Below, in pieces: positions 8,976 through 17,307 of a DNA stretch of 64,000 bases (position 1 is the stretch's first letter; each line of letters begins with the position of its first letter). The position numbers and the translations under genes are program-made. The notes beneath the pieces were generated by a model. It was not told where the DNA came from. It made no database searches and saw nothing but the letters and a program-made list of their open reading frames with translations. The DNA is from JBCCGR01 sp039029195 (GTDB taxonomy: Bacteria; Pseudomonadota; Alphaproteobacteria; Rhizobiales; Rhizobiaceae), in assembly GCA_039029195.1 (NCBI GenBank), contig JBCCGR010000012.1, positions 37,507 through 101,506 on the forward strand, in the 5' to 3' direction.

Positions 8976-9034
8976 GTATCCTTGACGGCTGTTTTTTGAG
9001 CGACACGTAAAATCAAATTCGCTACACAGCGAAA

Positions 9035-10189
9035 ATGAAAATAATTACAAGTACCAAGGCCCTGGCTGAAGTCTGCGAGGCTTACGCAAAATCTGACTTC
9101 GTCACCGTCGACACCGAGTTTCTTCGCGAATCCACATTCTGGCCAATCCTGTGCCTAATTCAGATGGCCGTCGAGGATGATGAGGTCATTGTCGACGTGA
9201 TGGCGCCCGGGCTCGACTTGCAGCCGTTTTTTGATCTGATGGCCGATGAAAGCACTGTGAAAGTGTTTCATGCAGCACGCCAGGATGTGGAAATTGTCCA
9301 CCATTTGGGTGGTATCATTCCGCAGCCGCTGTTTGACACACAGATCGCGGCGATGGTGTGCGGGTTTGGCGACAGCATCGCCTATGATCAACTTGCGAAC
9401 CGGGTAAATGGCGCGCGCATCGACAAATCCTCGCGCTTTACGGACTGGTCGAATCGCCCGCTCAGCCAGAAACAGCTGAAATACGCCCTTGCTGACGTCA
9501 CCCACCTGCGCGACGTTTACCGGCATCTCACGGGGCTGCTGGAAGAAAAGAAGCGTGAGCACTGGGTTTCAGAGGAGATGAAGGTTCTCACCTCCACCGA
9601 AACCTATGATGTATCCCCGGCTGATGCATGGAAACGGCTGAAACTGCGGGTTCGCAAGTCACGCGATTTCGAGTTGATGAAGCGCCTTGCTGCCTGGCGT
9701 GAGGAACGTGCACAGGAGCGGGACCAACCGCGCAGGCGCGTTTTGAAGGATGATGCGATTTATGAAATTGCCCAGCAGCACCCCAAAGACGCCAAGGCGC
9801 TGGCACGATTGCGCAGCCTGCCCAACGGTTTTGAGCGATCCCGCTTCGCCGGCGAGCTGGTCAACATCGTACACGAAGTTGCCCGGCTTGACCCTGATGA
9901 TCTGCCAAAGGTTCCAAGACCTCCACAAGCGCCGGAAGGCACGGGTGCTGCGACCGAAATGCTCAAAGTGCTTCTGAAGCTGGTGGGCGAACAGCATGGG
10001 GTTGCCACCAAGGTCATTGCCACGGTTGACGAGCTTGAAAAGATTGCTGCGAATGATGACGCCGATGTGCCCGCACTTCACGGCTGGCGGCGTGAGCTTT
10101 TTGGACAGGCCGCATTGCAACTGAAAAACGGTGAATTGGGGCTGGGCTTCAAAGATCGCAAGATTTCACTGGTCGAACTGGCCGAGTAG
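9035..10189 (+). CDS. rnd: Ribonuclease D
   Basis: 384 residues. The DEDD exonuclease domain shows Exo I as D26-T-E28, Exo II in the F-H-A-A-R-Q-D segment and Exo III as Y-A-L-A-D-V-x-x-L. It is followed by an HRDC domain from about residue 205 (L-A-A-W-R-E-E-R-A). The enzyme trims 3' ends of tRNAs and other stable RNAs. There is no clear ribosome site, but the ATG gives the conserved start. It ends 11 bases from the convergent ppx gene; in several related genomes rnd reads in the same direction as ppx, so the orientation here may be rearranged. Confidence 0.93.
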   Translation: MKIITSTKALAEVCEAYAKSDFVTVDTEFLRESTFWPILCLIQMAVEDDEVIVDVMAPGLDLQPFFDLMADESTVKVFHAARQDVEIVHHLGGIIPQPLFDTQIAAMVCGFGDSIAYDQLANRVNGARIDKSSRFTDWSNRPLSQKQLKYALADVTHLRDVYRHLTGLLEEKKREHWVSEEMKVLTSTETYDVSPADAWKRLKLRVRKSRDFELMKRLAAWREERAQERDQPRRRVLKDDAIYEIAQQHPKDAKALARLRSLPNGFERSRFAGELVNIVHEVARLDPDDLPKVPRPPQAPEGTGAATEMLKVLLKLVGEQHGVATKVIATVDELEKIAANDDADVPALHGWRRELFGQAALQLKNGELGLGFKDRKISLVELAE

Positions 10190-10200
10190 CGATCTCGCAC

Positions 10201-11796
10201 TCAATCAACAACCTTGATGCCGATATCAACGCCGCACAGCTTGGCGAGACTATCGACCCGTCTTCGCAATCGTTCACCAATCAGATCGGCGTGAATGGCG
10301 GGAACCAGAAGCCAAACCGTTCCATCGTCGCTTTGCGAAATGGTGATGCTTGGAAGCACACCCGACATCGAAGCTGAAAACAGATAAGCCACCCTAAGGA
10401 TCGCCCCGAGCAGCTTCGCCCGCTCAAATGCCCGTTCTCCAGCAAGCGAAAACACAGAGTTTTCCAGAGATGGATTGCTCAACCCCTCGTGTCGGAAATA
10501 ATTTGCGAGCGCCAGGTAGGAGCGCCCGGGATGATCGACCCCCACAAAGGCGGCGTTCGATATGATATCCACGCTCTGACGACCACGATAATCGGGGTGC
10601 GCGCGCCAGCCAATGTCGGCCAACAGGCAACTCGCCTTCCGCAGCCGGGATTCGTATTTGGTTTCCTTCATGCCCAGCGCACGAAACAGCTCGCCGGACC
10701 ATTTCACCAGTTCCTTGGCGTGCCGGTGCGAGCGCGCGCGCAGTAGGGACATCTCGTCCGCCGCGACAAGCAACGGGTCCTTCTTTTGCTGAGCCTCATC
10801 AAGCAGGGAATAAAGGAGGCCCTCTCGAACGCCGAGGGCCGATATCACCACGCGCTCCGGTTTCATTGCGCGCAAAACTTCGGAAAGAACGGCGGCACCA
10901 TAGGGGATGAGAGCGCGGCGATTGACCGAAATCGCTTCGATGCCGCGCATCTTTTCCAGATCACCCTGAAGAATGCGTTTGCAGAACCGCTTTGCCTCAT
11001 CAAGTTCGATTTCATAGTGATGCATGACCTGAAGCGGATAGGCGGTGCGTGCCACATGGAGCATGGCGAGCGCACGCCAGGTGCCGCCAATTGCATAAAA
11101 AGTCTGGCCTTTACCCTGCGCCAGAAACCCGGCTTTCTTTAGCTCTTCTTTGGCAATTTGACGCGCGGCTTCCGGGGTTGCCTCAGACTGATCCTGAAGC
11201 CTGAGGCCGCCGAGTGGCACGGTAATCCCCTCACCGATCTTGTGGTTCTCGATTTCCACCAGTTCCAGACTGCCACCGCCCATATCGCCCATGATGCCCT
11301 TGGGCTTCACAAATCCGCACAGAATGCCGAGAGCTGAATTGTGCGCCTCCTGCTTGCCGCTCAGAACATCCACACTCTGCTCAAAGATCGCTTCCACGTC
11401 GGCGATGAATGCCGGACCGTTGCTCGCCTCGCGGGCCGCTGCTGTGGCGAGAATATGGATGTCTGACGCTCCGGCCTGCGTGCTCAGTGCTCGAAATCGA
11501 ACCAGAGCAGCCCGCGCACGCGCGACCGCCTCCTCGTCAAGCTTGCCAGTCTGGGCAAGCCCTTTGCCAAGGCCACACAGGACCTTTTCGTTGAACAGGA
11601 TTGTCGGGGCTCTGGACAGTCCTTCATAGACCACAAGGCGAACGGAGTTCGAGCCAATATCGATGATGGAAACCGGCTTGCGCCGTTTCAGCCGCCCCTG
11701 AGACGTTAGCGTTCCGTTCCGCAGCACCCGAGCCGTCCGGATTGAAGAGTGTCCTTCGGTGCACCATTGACCGCCAGTGGTGGCACTGCCAAGCAA
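10201..11796 (-). CDS. ppx: Exopolyphosphatase / GppA-type phosphatase
   Basis: The conserved protein begins near I-I-D-I-G-S-N-S-V-R-L, an ASKHA phosphate-1 loop, followed by the second nucleotide-binding motif G-D-M-G-G-G-S-L-E-L-V. The C-terminal half has an HD-like helical domain, as in rhizobial Ppx. It removes terminal phosphate from polyphosphate, or hydrolyses pppGpp. The start is uncertain: the longest frame begins with TTG at 11796 and adds about 40 residues of doubtful sequence; a GTG at 11727 is an alternative. hda lies 89 bases upstream on the same strand. The polyphosphate kinase gene that often sits between hda and ppx in relatives is missing. Confidence 0.9.
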   Translation of the reverse strand: MLGSATTGGQWCTEGHSSIRTARVLRNGTLTSQGRLKRRKPVSIIDIGSNSVRLVVYEGLSRAPTILFNEKVLCGLGKGLAQTGKLDEEAVARARAALVRFRALSTQAGASDIHILATAAAREASNGPAFIADVEAIFEQSVDVLSGKQEAHNSALGILCGFVKPKGIMGDMGGGSLELVEIENHKIGEGITVPLGGLRLQDQSEATPEAARQIAKEELKKAGFLAQGKGQTFYAIGGTWRALAMLHVARTAYPLQVMHHYEIELDEAKRFCKRILQGDLEKMRGIEAISVNRRALIPYGAAVLSEVLRAMKPERVVISALGVREGLLYSLLDEAQQKKDPLLVAADEMSLLRARSHRHAKELVKWSGELFRALGMKETKYESRLRKASCLLADIGWRAHPDYRGRQSVDIISNAAFVGVDHPGRSYLALANYFRHEGLSNPSLENSVFSLAGERAFERAKLLGAILRVAYLFSASMSGVLPSITISQSDDGTVWLLVPAIHADLIGERLRRRVDSLAKLCGVDIGIKVVD

Positions 11797-11885
11797 TCAT
11801 GTCGAGTTGCCCCCAGATTGCACCGCCTTTTCCACAAGCAGAGGGTTTCGGCACGTTAGCTGCTCGTTTGGGGCCGAACTCCGAA

Positions 11886-12557
11886 CTACCCCTGCCCCAG
11901 CGCGGCCAGGGCCTCTGCGGCAAGCGCGCGGCTGGGTTTGCAATTTCGTGCCAGCGTTTCCCGATCAAGGAACTCAACAAGCCGGTTAGCACTCTCAACC
12001 GAGCGTTCCATGCGCGTTACAAGAAAGGCAATGAGGCTTGGATCAACCCGTAGCTGACGGTCACTGAAGAGTTTAACCAGCACCTGACGCAGCATGTCAT
12101 CGTCTGGTGCAGCGAGTTCAAAAACGGTAAGGGCGCGCAGCCGGGAGCTCAGATCATCAAGCTCAACCTGCCAGGCATTGGGGTGAGTTCGCGATAAAAA
12201 CAGCCCGGATCGTCCACTTTGCCTCAACGCATTCAGGAGGTGGAAGAGTTTCACCGGATCGAAAGCGTCGGGAGTGACATCATCCACCAAAACGTGGGTC
12301 CGCCCTAGTTCAGCGGGATCTGCATCTGAGAGCGCACCGGCGCTGATTTCGACCGCCTTTGCATCTGCCTTCCAGATCGCGCCCAGATGGCTTTTCCCGG
12401 AACCCGCAGGCCCGACCAGCACAATCGATTGCGCACGCCAGTCCGGCCACGACCATAAAAATCGGCAAGCGAGATCATTGCCGGGCGAATGGATAAAGTT
12501 GTCCCGGCTGACACTTGTTTCAACCGGCAATTCCATAGGGATCTGAGGGGAAGACAC
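11886..12557 (-). CDS. hda: HdaA, DnaA-inactivating AAA+ regulator of replication initiation
   Basis: 223 residues resembling DnaA domain III only. Walker A is G-P-A-G-S-G-K-S-H near residue 50 and Walker B is H-V-L-V-D-D-V near residue 90; the DnaA DNA-binding domain is absent. With the GTG start at 12557 the N-terminus contains Q5-I-P-M-E-L10, a fair match to the beta-clamp binding motif that Hda proteins need. The in-frame ATG at 12536 would delete that motif, so the GTG is preferred even though its ribosome site is weak. Hda bound to the sliding clamp promotes hydrolysis of DnaA-ATP after initiation. Confidence 0.88.
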   Translation of the reverse strand: MSSPQIPMELPVETSVSRDNFIHSPGNDLACRFLWSWPDWRAQSIVLVGPAGSGKSHLGAIWKADAKAVEISAGALSDADPAELGRTHVLVDDVTPDAFDPVKLFHLLNALRQSGRSGLFLSRTHPNAWQVELDDLSSRLRALTVFELAAPDDDMLRQVLVKLFSDRQLRVDPSLIAFLVTRMERSVESANRLVEFLDRETLARNCKPSRALAAEALAALGQG

Positions 12558-12708
12558 GAGAACGCAGGACCAGTTTGACGGATGGGAAAGCAGTGCTTGT
12601 CACACGAGCAAGCGTCGCCATTGGCACATTAGGCGATTTCGGATGGCTTTTCCATCGTATCGTGCAACCCGCATTGAAGACCACATCACCCCGCGGGGCC
12701 TGGAATCT

Positions 12709-13191
12709 CTAACCACGCTTGAAGGTTTTTGACTTCTTTTGCAGTTTCTTTGGCTGTTTTTTGCGCTTCTTGATGAACCGTTTGTCGATTTCAAGAATGA
12801 GCTCGCTCAGTTCCGGTTCACGCACCAGGGCCGCAGCCTCTTTGGCTGAAAACCAGCGACGTGTGCGCTCAGCCTTTTCTTTCCACTCATCCTTGAGGTC
12901 GGCGACCTTAAGCGGATAAACGGCCACTTCGCAGGAAATTTTCTTGTCGGGAAAAATCTTCTTGTACCGAAAACTACCTGCCGGGCGCTTTTGAATTTCG
13001 CCCACCACACCAGCTTCTTCGGCTGCTTCTATCTGCGCCACATCTTCGGCGGGACGCGACCCCATGGGCCAGCCCTTTGGCACCACCCAGCGTCGGGACT
13101 CCCGAGAGGTGATGAGCAAAAAGCGATTGCCACTCTTGCTGTGCTTGTAGGGCAAAGCGGCATACTGCTTTTTGAGTTTCATCTGCACCAT
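12709..13191 (-). CDS. NUDIX hydrolase with atypical Nudix box
   Basis: 160 residues. The core W-V-V-P-K-G-W-P-M-G leads into a Nudix box whose catalytic end is kept (I-E-A-A-E-E-A-G-V) but whose first Glu and the Arg before the Glu are replaced (by Arg and Ile). This pattern is seen in the rhizobial NUDIX proteins of the diphosphoinositol-polyphosphate type, with P-K-G-W-P-M. The last 22 residues are nearly all Lys, Gln and Arg, which suggests nucleic acid or polyphosphate contact. It would cleave a nucleoside diphosphate linked to X; the substrate is unknown. Gaps of 107 and 151 bases separate it from phr and hda. Confidence 0.85.
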   Translation of the reverse strand: MVQMKLKKQYAALPYKHSKSGNRFLLITSRESRRWVVPKGWPMGSRPAEDVAQIEAAEEAGVVGEIQKRPAGSFRYKKIFPDKKISCEVAVYPLKVADLKDEWKEKAERTRRWFSAKEAAALVREPELSELILEIDKRFIKKRKKQPKKLQKKSKTFKRG

Positions 13192-13299
13192 TTCTTCGGG
13201 TCGATTCGCGTGTGAGAACTATAGGAGGTTGTAGGAACCTCACCAAATATGACGTCAAATAGGCCTATTTCCTGAAAAAACTGGCAACTTAGCGACGAT

Positions 13300-14730
13300 T
13301 CATTGCACAAAATCGTGTTTCGTCTGCTGAAGACCGTCCAAGGCTGCCTGTCGCGCTTTGGCGTGATCGACAATTGGCAACGGATAATCCACTCCGAGTC
13401 TCACACCTGCGGCATTCAAAATCTCAGGCGGTGCGGTGTGCGGTTTGTAGATAAATTGGTCGGGCAACCGGGCAAGCTCCGGACACCATTTTCGCACATA
13501 GGCGCCATCGGGATCGAACTTTTCGCCCTGGGTGGTCGGGTTGAAAATACGGAAATAGGGCGCCGCGTCTGCACCGCTGCCGGCGACCCATTGCCAGCTT
13601 GCTGAATTGTTGGCGAGATCGGCATCAACGAGCGTGTCGCGGAACCAGCGTTCACCATGCTTCCAGTGATGGCGCAGATGTTTGATGAGAAAACTCGCAA
13701 CCACCATACGGACCCGGTTGTGCATATAACCCGTCTGCCAGAGTTCGCGCATACCGGCATCCACCAGCGGATACCCGGTCTTCCCCTTCTGCCAGGCGGT
13801 CAATTGGGTCTCATCCTGAACCCACGGATAGGCATCGAAAGCGGGTTTCCAGTTTTCAGTTGGCAGTTTGGGGAAATGATAAAGCAGGTGATGGGAAAAC
13901 TCGCGCCAGGCAAGCTCGGCTCTGAATTTCGACCCATCTTTTTCGAGGGACGGATTGCGAGCGGCGGCATCCATCGCCGCCCACCATACGGTCGCTGGTG
14001 AAACTTCCCCGAAATGAAGATGCGGTGACAGATGCGAAACGTTTTCAAGGTCAGGTCGATCCCGCAGGGTGGCATATCCTTCGATACCGCTGTCGAGAAA
14101 TTGAGCGAGACGCTCTCTCGCGCCATCTTCTCCCGGGCTCCAAATGGTCTCCCACCCCGCTGTCCAGTTCGGTTTTGTGGGAAGCAGGTCGATATCGGAC
14201 AAGGAAAGTCCGCCTGACGCCGACACAAGTGAAATGGTCTCTGGCTTCGGGTTGATAGCGGCAATCTCACGCGCCTGCAGCGCACGCCAGAACGGCGAAT
14301 AGACTTTAAAAGGCTGTCCGGACCGATTTTTCACCGCCCAGGGCTCAGTAAGCAACGCGCCGGAAAAGCTCTTGGTCGCAAGCCCGACCTCCGACAGAGC
14401 TGCCTTTGTCTCCGTGTCGCGCGCGATGGCATCGGGCTCATAGCGGCGATTCCAGAAGATGGCGGTCGCGCCGGTCTTCTCCGCCAAATCAGCGATAATC
14501 GCCGCTGGCTCACCCTGCGCAATGTGGAGATCACCCAGAGACCTTTTCAGCGCGGCCAATGAATGGTGAAGCCACCAGCGCCCCGCCCCGCCAAGTGCAG
14601 CGGTCACATCTTCATCTTCCAGAATGAACAGCGGAAGCACCGCGCCGTGTCGCACAGCTGCACATAGGGCTGCGTTGTCATGAAGGCGCAGGTCCTGTCG
14701 GAACCAGAGAATGGATTTTTGTATGCTCAA
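13300..14730 (-). CDS. phrB: Deoxyribodipyrimidine photolyase
   Basis: 476 residues from the TTG at 14730, the normal size for class I CPD photolyase. The N-terminal antenna domain starts S-I-L-W-F-R-Q-D-L-R-L-H-D. The FAD domain includes the W-R-E-F-x-x-x-L-L-Y-H-F-P segment, T-G-Y-P-L-V-D-A-G-M-R-E-L, and Y-M-H-N-R-V-R-M-V-V-A-S-F-L. It uses blue light to split cyclobutane pyrimidine dimers. A longer frame opens with GTG at 14895, but its 55 extra residues look noncoding and would leave only five bases to the divergent kinase gene, so the space 14731-14900 is better read as a shared promoter region. Confidence 0.92.
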   Translation of the reverse strand: MSIQKSILWFRQDLRLHDNAALCAAVRHGAVLPLFILEDEDVTAALGGAGRWWLHHSLAALKRSLGDLHIAQGEPAAIIADLAEKTGATAIFWNRRYEPDAIARDTETKAALSEVGLATKSFSGALLTEPWAVKNRSGQPFKVYSPFWRALQAREIAAINPKPETISLVSASGGLSLSDIDLLPTKPNWTAGWETIWSPGEDGARERLAQFLDSGIEGYATLRDRPDLENVSHLSPHLHFGEVSPATVWWAAMDAAARNPSLEKDGSKFRAELAWREFSHHLLYHFPKLPTENWKPAFDAYPWVQDETQLTAWQKGKTGYPLVDAGMRELWQTGYMHNRVRMVVASFLIKHLRHHWKHGERWFRDTLVDADLANNSASWQWVAGSGADAAPYFRIFNPTTQGEKFDPDGAYVRKWCPELARLPDQFIYKPHTAPPEILNAAGVRLGVDYPLPIVDHAKARQAALDGLQQTKHDFVQ

Positions 14731-14900
14731 AGTGTGTTTGGGGAATGGGTTTTGCGATGAATTGTGACTACGATCCGGATCGCACTTTGGATGAGAACAC
14801 GCAAGCAACCGCTCATGACGCACCCTTTTGCATTGGACACTTCCCGTAGAGACGGCTTCGGTAATTTCCGCCGTCTGGCTCCGACCGTGGGACACGCAGC

Positions 14901-15770
14901 ATGAGCGATCGACTTTATCTCGGTGTTGATGGCGGTGGAACAGGATGCCGGGCCGCGTTGGGTGATGGCCAGGGTCTGATTGTCGGTCGCGGCGAAGCCG
15001 GACCGGCCAACATCACAAGCAATCCCGCCGAAAGTGCAAAGAACATCGTGTCGGCCTGCGAACAGGCGGTTGCTGCCTCGGGATTGCCGGAACTCAAGCT
15101 GTCCCACCTGCCCGCTTGTCTGGGGCTGGCAGGCGCCAACATCGACAGCGCTTTGGGTGCCGTCCTCTCCTTCCTGCCATTCGAACGAACGCACATTGTG
15201 CAGGACACGCACACGGCCCTTCAGGGCGCATTGGGCGACGACGAGGGTTCCGTCTGCATCGTGGGAACAGGATCGGTTGTTATCACCCGCCGTGGTGGAG
15301 AAATATCAACGGTCGGAGGCTGGGGATTTCCGGTTGGCGATCTGTCGGGCGGTGCACAATTGGGCCTGGCGCTTCTGCAACAGACTTTGCTTGCCACCGA
15401 AATGGTGCGGCCAGCCAGTGATCTATCGGATCAGGTTCTTGCTGAATTTGATGGCAAGCCAGACCAACTTGCCGAACTTGCAAGGTTCGCAACCCCCGCT
15501 CAGTTCGGCAGGTTTGCCCCGATGATCGTTGAGGCTCATGCGGGCGGCGATCCAATTGCGAAGCACATTGTTGCGTTGGCAGTTCGCGATCTCAATGCCG
15601 CGCTCGAGTCAGCACGCAAAGATGAAGCAGCGCCCTTGAGCCTGATCGGCGGCCTTGCGCAATTCTATGGTGACAAAATTTCGGCCAAACACCAGTCTGT
15701 CCTTGTTGAACCCAGAGGCAAACCCCTCGACGGTGCGTTGGCTTTGGCAAGGCAGATTTTTGGAACATAA
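14901..15770 (+). CDS. BadF/BadG/BcrA/BcrD-type ATPase, probable N-acetylglucosamine (or glucosamine) kinase
   Basis: 289 residues of the ASKHA fold. The phosphate-1 loop L-G-V-D-G-G-G-T-G-C is at residues 7-16, and the phosphate-2 region reads S-V-C-I-V-G-T-G-S-V, followed by G-G-W-G-F-P-V-G-D-x-S-G-G, which is characteristic of bacterial and eukaryotic GlcNAc kinases. It probably phosphorylates an amino sugar from cell-wall turnover or uptake. No transporter or deacetylase gene is adjacent, so the substrate is inferred from the family. The ATG is at the beginning of a divergent promoter region with phrB, and a small exported protein follows after 22 bases. Confidence 0.82.
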   Translation: MSDRLYLGVDGGGTGCRAALGDGQGLIVGRGEAGPANITSNPAESAKNIVSACEQAVAASGLPELKLSHLPACLGLAGANIDSALGAVLSFLPFERTHIVQDTHTALQGALGDDEGSVCIVGTGSVVITRRGGEISTVGGWGFPVGDLSGGAQLGLALLQQTLLATEMVRPASDLSDQVLAEFDGKPDQLAELARFATPAQFGRFAPMIVEAHAGGDPIAKHIVALAVRDLNAALESARKDEAAPLSLIGGLAQFYGDKISAKHQSVLVEPRGKPLDGALALARQIFGT

Positions 15771-15792
15771 ACCCGGGAGGAATAGGCATCCT

Positions 15793-16164
15793 ATGAAGCA
15801 CGTTTACATCCGAACTGTTCTGGCTGTTGCATTCACTCTCGTTTTTGCGCTGGTTTCCGCACCGATGGTCGCGCAAGAGAAGGTCGTGGTTGAATCAACC
15901 GGCAAGGCTCAGGTTTTTGCCGGACCATCAAGAAACACAGCCGTTGTCAGCCAGCTTCAACCAAATGTTCAACTGATCATCATCCCGCCAAAGAGCGTGT
16001 TCATCGGCAAGGGCGTGGTGATTGGCAAAGGCGTATTGATTGAAGGAAAGCCATGGCACCAGGTGCAGCTTCCCACGGGCGAAACAGGCTACGTGACCGG
16101 CTCAATGTTGTGCCTGCGCAACGGCTATGTGGAAGGAACGCTGGGGGCCTGTCTTGGCAATTAG
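15793..16164 (+). CDS. Small exported protein with SH3-like domain
   Basis: 123 residues, with an N-terminal signal peptide (cut near residue 28, MVA-Q) and a mature domain resembling bacterial SH3: V-F-A-G-P-S-x-N-T-A-V-V, then L-x-P-N-V-Q-L, then W-H-Q-V-Q-L-P-T-G-E-T-G-Y-V. An inserted glycine-rich loop (FIGKGVVIGKGV) with a repeated I-G-K-G-V is unusual for the fold. Two cysteines near the end (L-C and A-C) could form a disulfide. A GGGAGGAATAGG ribosome site precedes the ATG. The gene is 22 bases after the kinase and 40 bases before another small exported protein. It probably binds peptidoglycan or another envelope partner. Confidence 0.75.
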   Translation: MKHVYIRTVLAVAFTLVFALVSAPMVAQEKVVVESTGKAQVFAGPSRNTAVVSQLQPNVQLIIIPPKSVFIGKGVVIGKGVLIEGKPWHQVQLPTGETGYVTGSMLCLRNGYVEGTLGACLGN

Positions 16165-16204
16165 CCGGTGTTTGGTTGCAACGGATAGACTGAGGAGAGA
16201 GATT

Positions 16205-16654
16205 TTGAAACGCATTCTGTTTCTGCTTTGCATTTTTGGGGCACTTGGCACCACACCGGCCCTGGCGAAACACCCCACCGAAGAGCAGTCCTGCGAGATG
16301 ATGTCAGACATGCTGCTCAACCAGCGGGACGGCCTCGGCACTCTCAAATCGATATTTTCGCTGATGAAGGAGGATGAGATTGATGGCATCACCTCCAAAA
16401 TCTACGACATCATCAAAAACTCGGACGTTAGAACCGGAGAACTTTTCGAGATTGGAAGGCTTGGAAACCACGCCATTGAGCATCTGGTCGCCTTCGGCAC
16501 GCGGAGCCGCGGCAGCTTCTATTTTCGCATCATCTACGAACCCTATGGTGGGAATTGGCGCGGCGTTCGCATCTATTTCAACACGGCACTCGACGGAACA
16601 TTGAAGCAATGGCCGATGATGCAGCAACCACGTGCGGTGGCGTGCTCAGAGTAA
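16205..16654 (+). CDS. Small exported protein of unknown function
   Basis: 149 residues from a TTG start that follows GAGGAGAGAG. There is a signal peptide (KRILFLLCIFGAL, cut after ALA near residue 21). The mature part has a charged helical stretch (D-G-I-T-S-K-I-Y-D-I-I-K) and ends in W-R-G-V-R-I-Y-F-N-T-A, suggestive of a small beta sandwich. Two cysteines (EEQSC near residue 30 and AVACSE at the end) could form a disulfide that ties the two ends. It follows the SH3-like gene, and the three genes 14901-16654 look like one unit. No family recognised. Confidence 0.7.
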   Translation: MKRILFLLCIFGALGTTPALAKHPTEEQSCEMMSDMLLNQRDGLGTLKSIFSLMKEDEIDGITSKIYDIIKNSDVRTGELFEIGRLGNHAIEHLVAFGTRSRGSFYFRIIYEPYGGNWRGVRIYFNTALDGTLKQWPMMQQPRAVACSE

Positions 16655-16785
16655 GTGAACACGCCTTTCATTTCCGCGTGATCAGATTTGAAGAATTCAA
16701 CCGCTCTTTCGCCTGAGGACGCGTTGCGCTGTGTCCACGTTTGAGTGACACTCACAAACACTTCCCAACCAAACGAGACTATTCC

Positions 16786-17307
16786 ATGTCATCCAACAAA
16801 CCTGTTGCTGGTGCCCCCCTGCCCGCCATGAAAATTGCAAAGCTCGGCGGCGGTGAAATCGCTCTTGGCGGACCGCGCGAAAACTGGACCTTCCTTGTTG
16901 TATATCGCGGTAAGCACTGTCCCAAGTGCAAATCCTATCTCAACAAACTTGAGACCAAGAAATCCGCCTGGGAAGAGGCCGGATTTGACCTCGCCGTGGT
17001 GTCCGCGGATCCGGAAGAAAAAGCGGCAGCAGATGTGGCGGAATTCGGCTGGACGTTCGATCTCGGCTACGGGCTGAGCGAGGATCAGATGAAGGACCTT
17101 GGTGTGTATATCTCCGATCCTCTGTCTGCAGCGGAAACAGACCGGCGCTTTGCGGAACCCGGACACTTCATCGTTCGTCCGGACGGCAATTTGCAACTCG
17201 TGGATATCTCGAACGGCCCGGCGTCACGCCCCGATCTGGACGTCCTTCTCGACGGCATAATCTTCACGATTGAGAATAACCGCCCGCCGCGCGGAACGGC
17301 GGTTTAG
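16786..17307 (+). CDS. Peroxiredoxin-like (AhpC/TSA thioredoxin-fold) protein
   Basis: 173 residues. The thioredoxin-fold redox motif is Y-R-G-K-H-C-P-K-C-K-S-Y near residue 43, so there is a C-x-x-C instead of the usual T-x-x-C of peroxiredoxins, as in the peroxiredoxin-like proteins of alphaproteobacteria. A conserved proline region (H-F-I-V-R-P-D-G) follows near residue 130. No signal peptide, so it is cytoplasmic. It likely reduces peroxides or acts as a disulfide reductase. The ATG at 16786 follows ACGAGAC; an upstream ATG at 16741 adds 15 doubtful residues. The last 44 bases overlap, antisense, the 3' end of the next gene. Confidence 0.85.
   Translation: MSSNKPVAGAPLPAMKIAKLGGGEIALGGPRENWTFLVVYRGKHCPKCKSYLNKLETKKSAWEEAGFDLAVVSADPEEKAAADVAEFGWTFDLGYGLSEDQMKDLGVYISDPLSAAETDRRFAEPGHFIVRPDGNLQLVDISNGPASRPDLDVLLDGIIFTIENNRPPRGTAV

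Noticed and set aside
14731..14895. N-terminal extension of the photolyase from GTG 14895
   Set aside because: The 55 residues look noncoding and would end only five bases from a divergent gene start; the TTG at 14730 gives the normal length and start.
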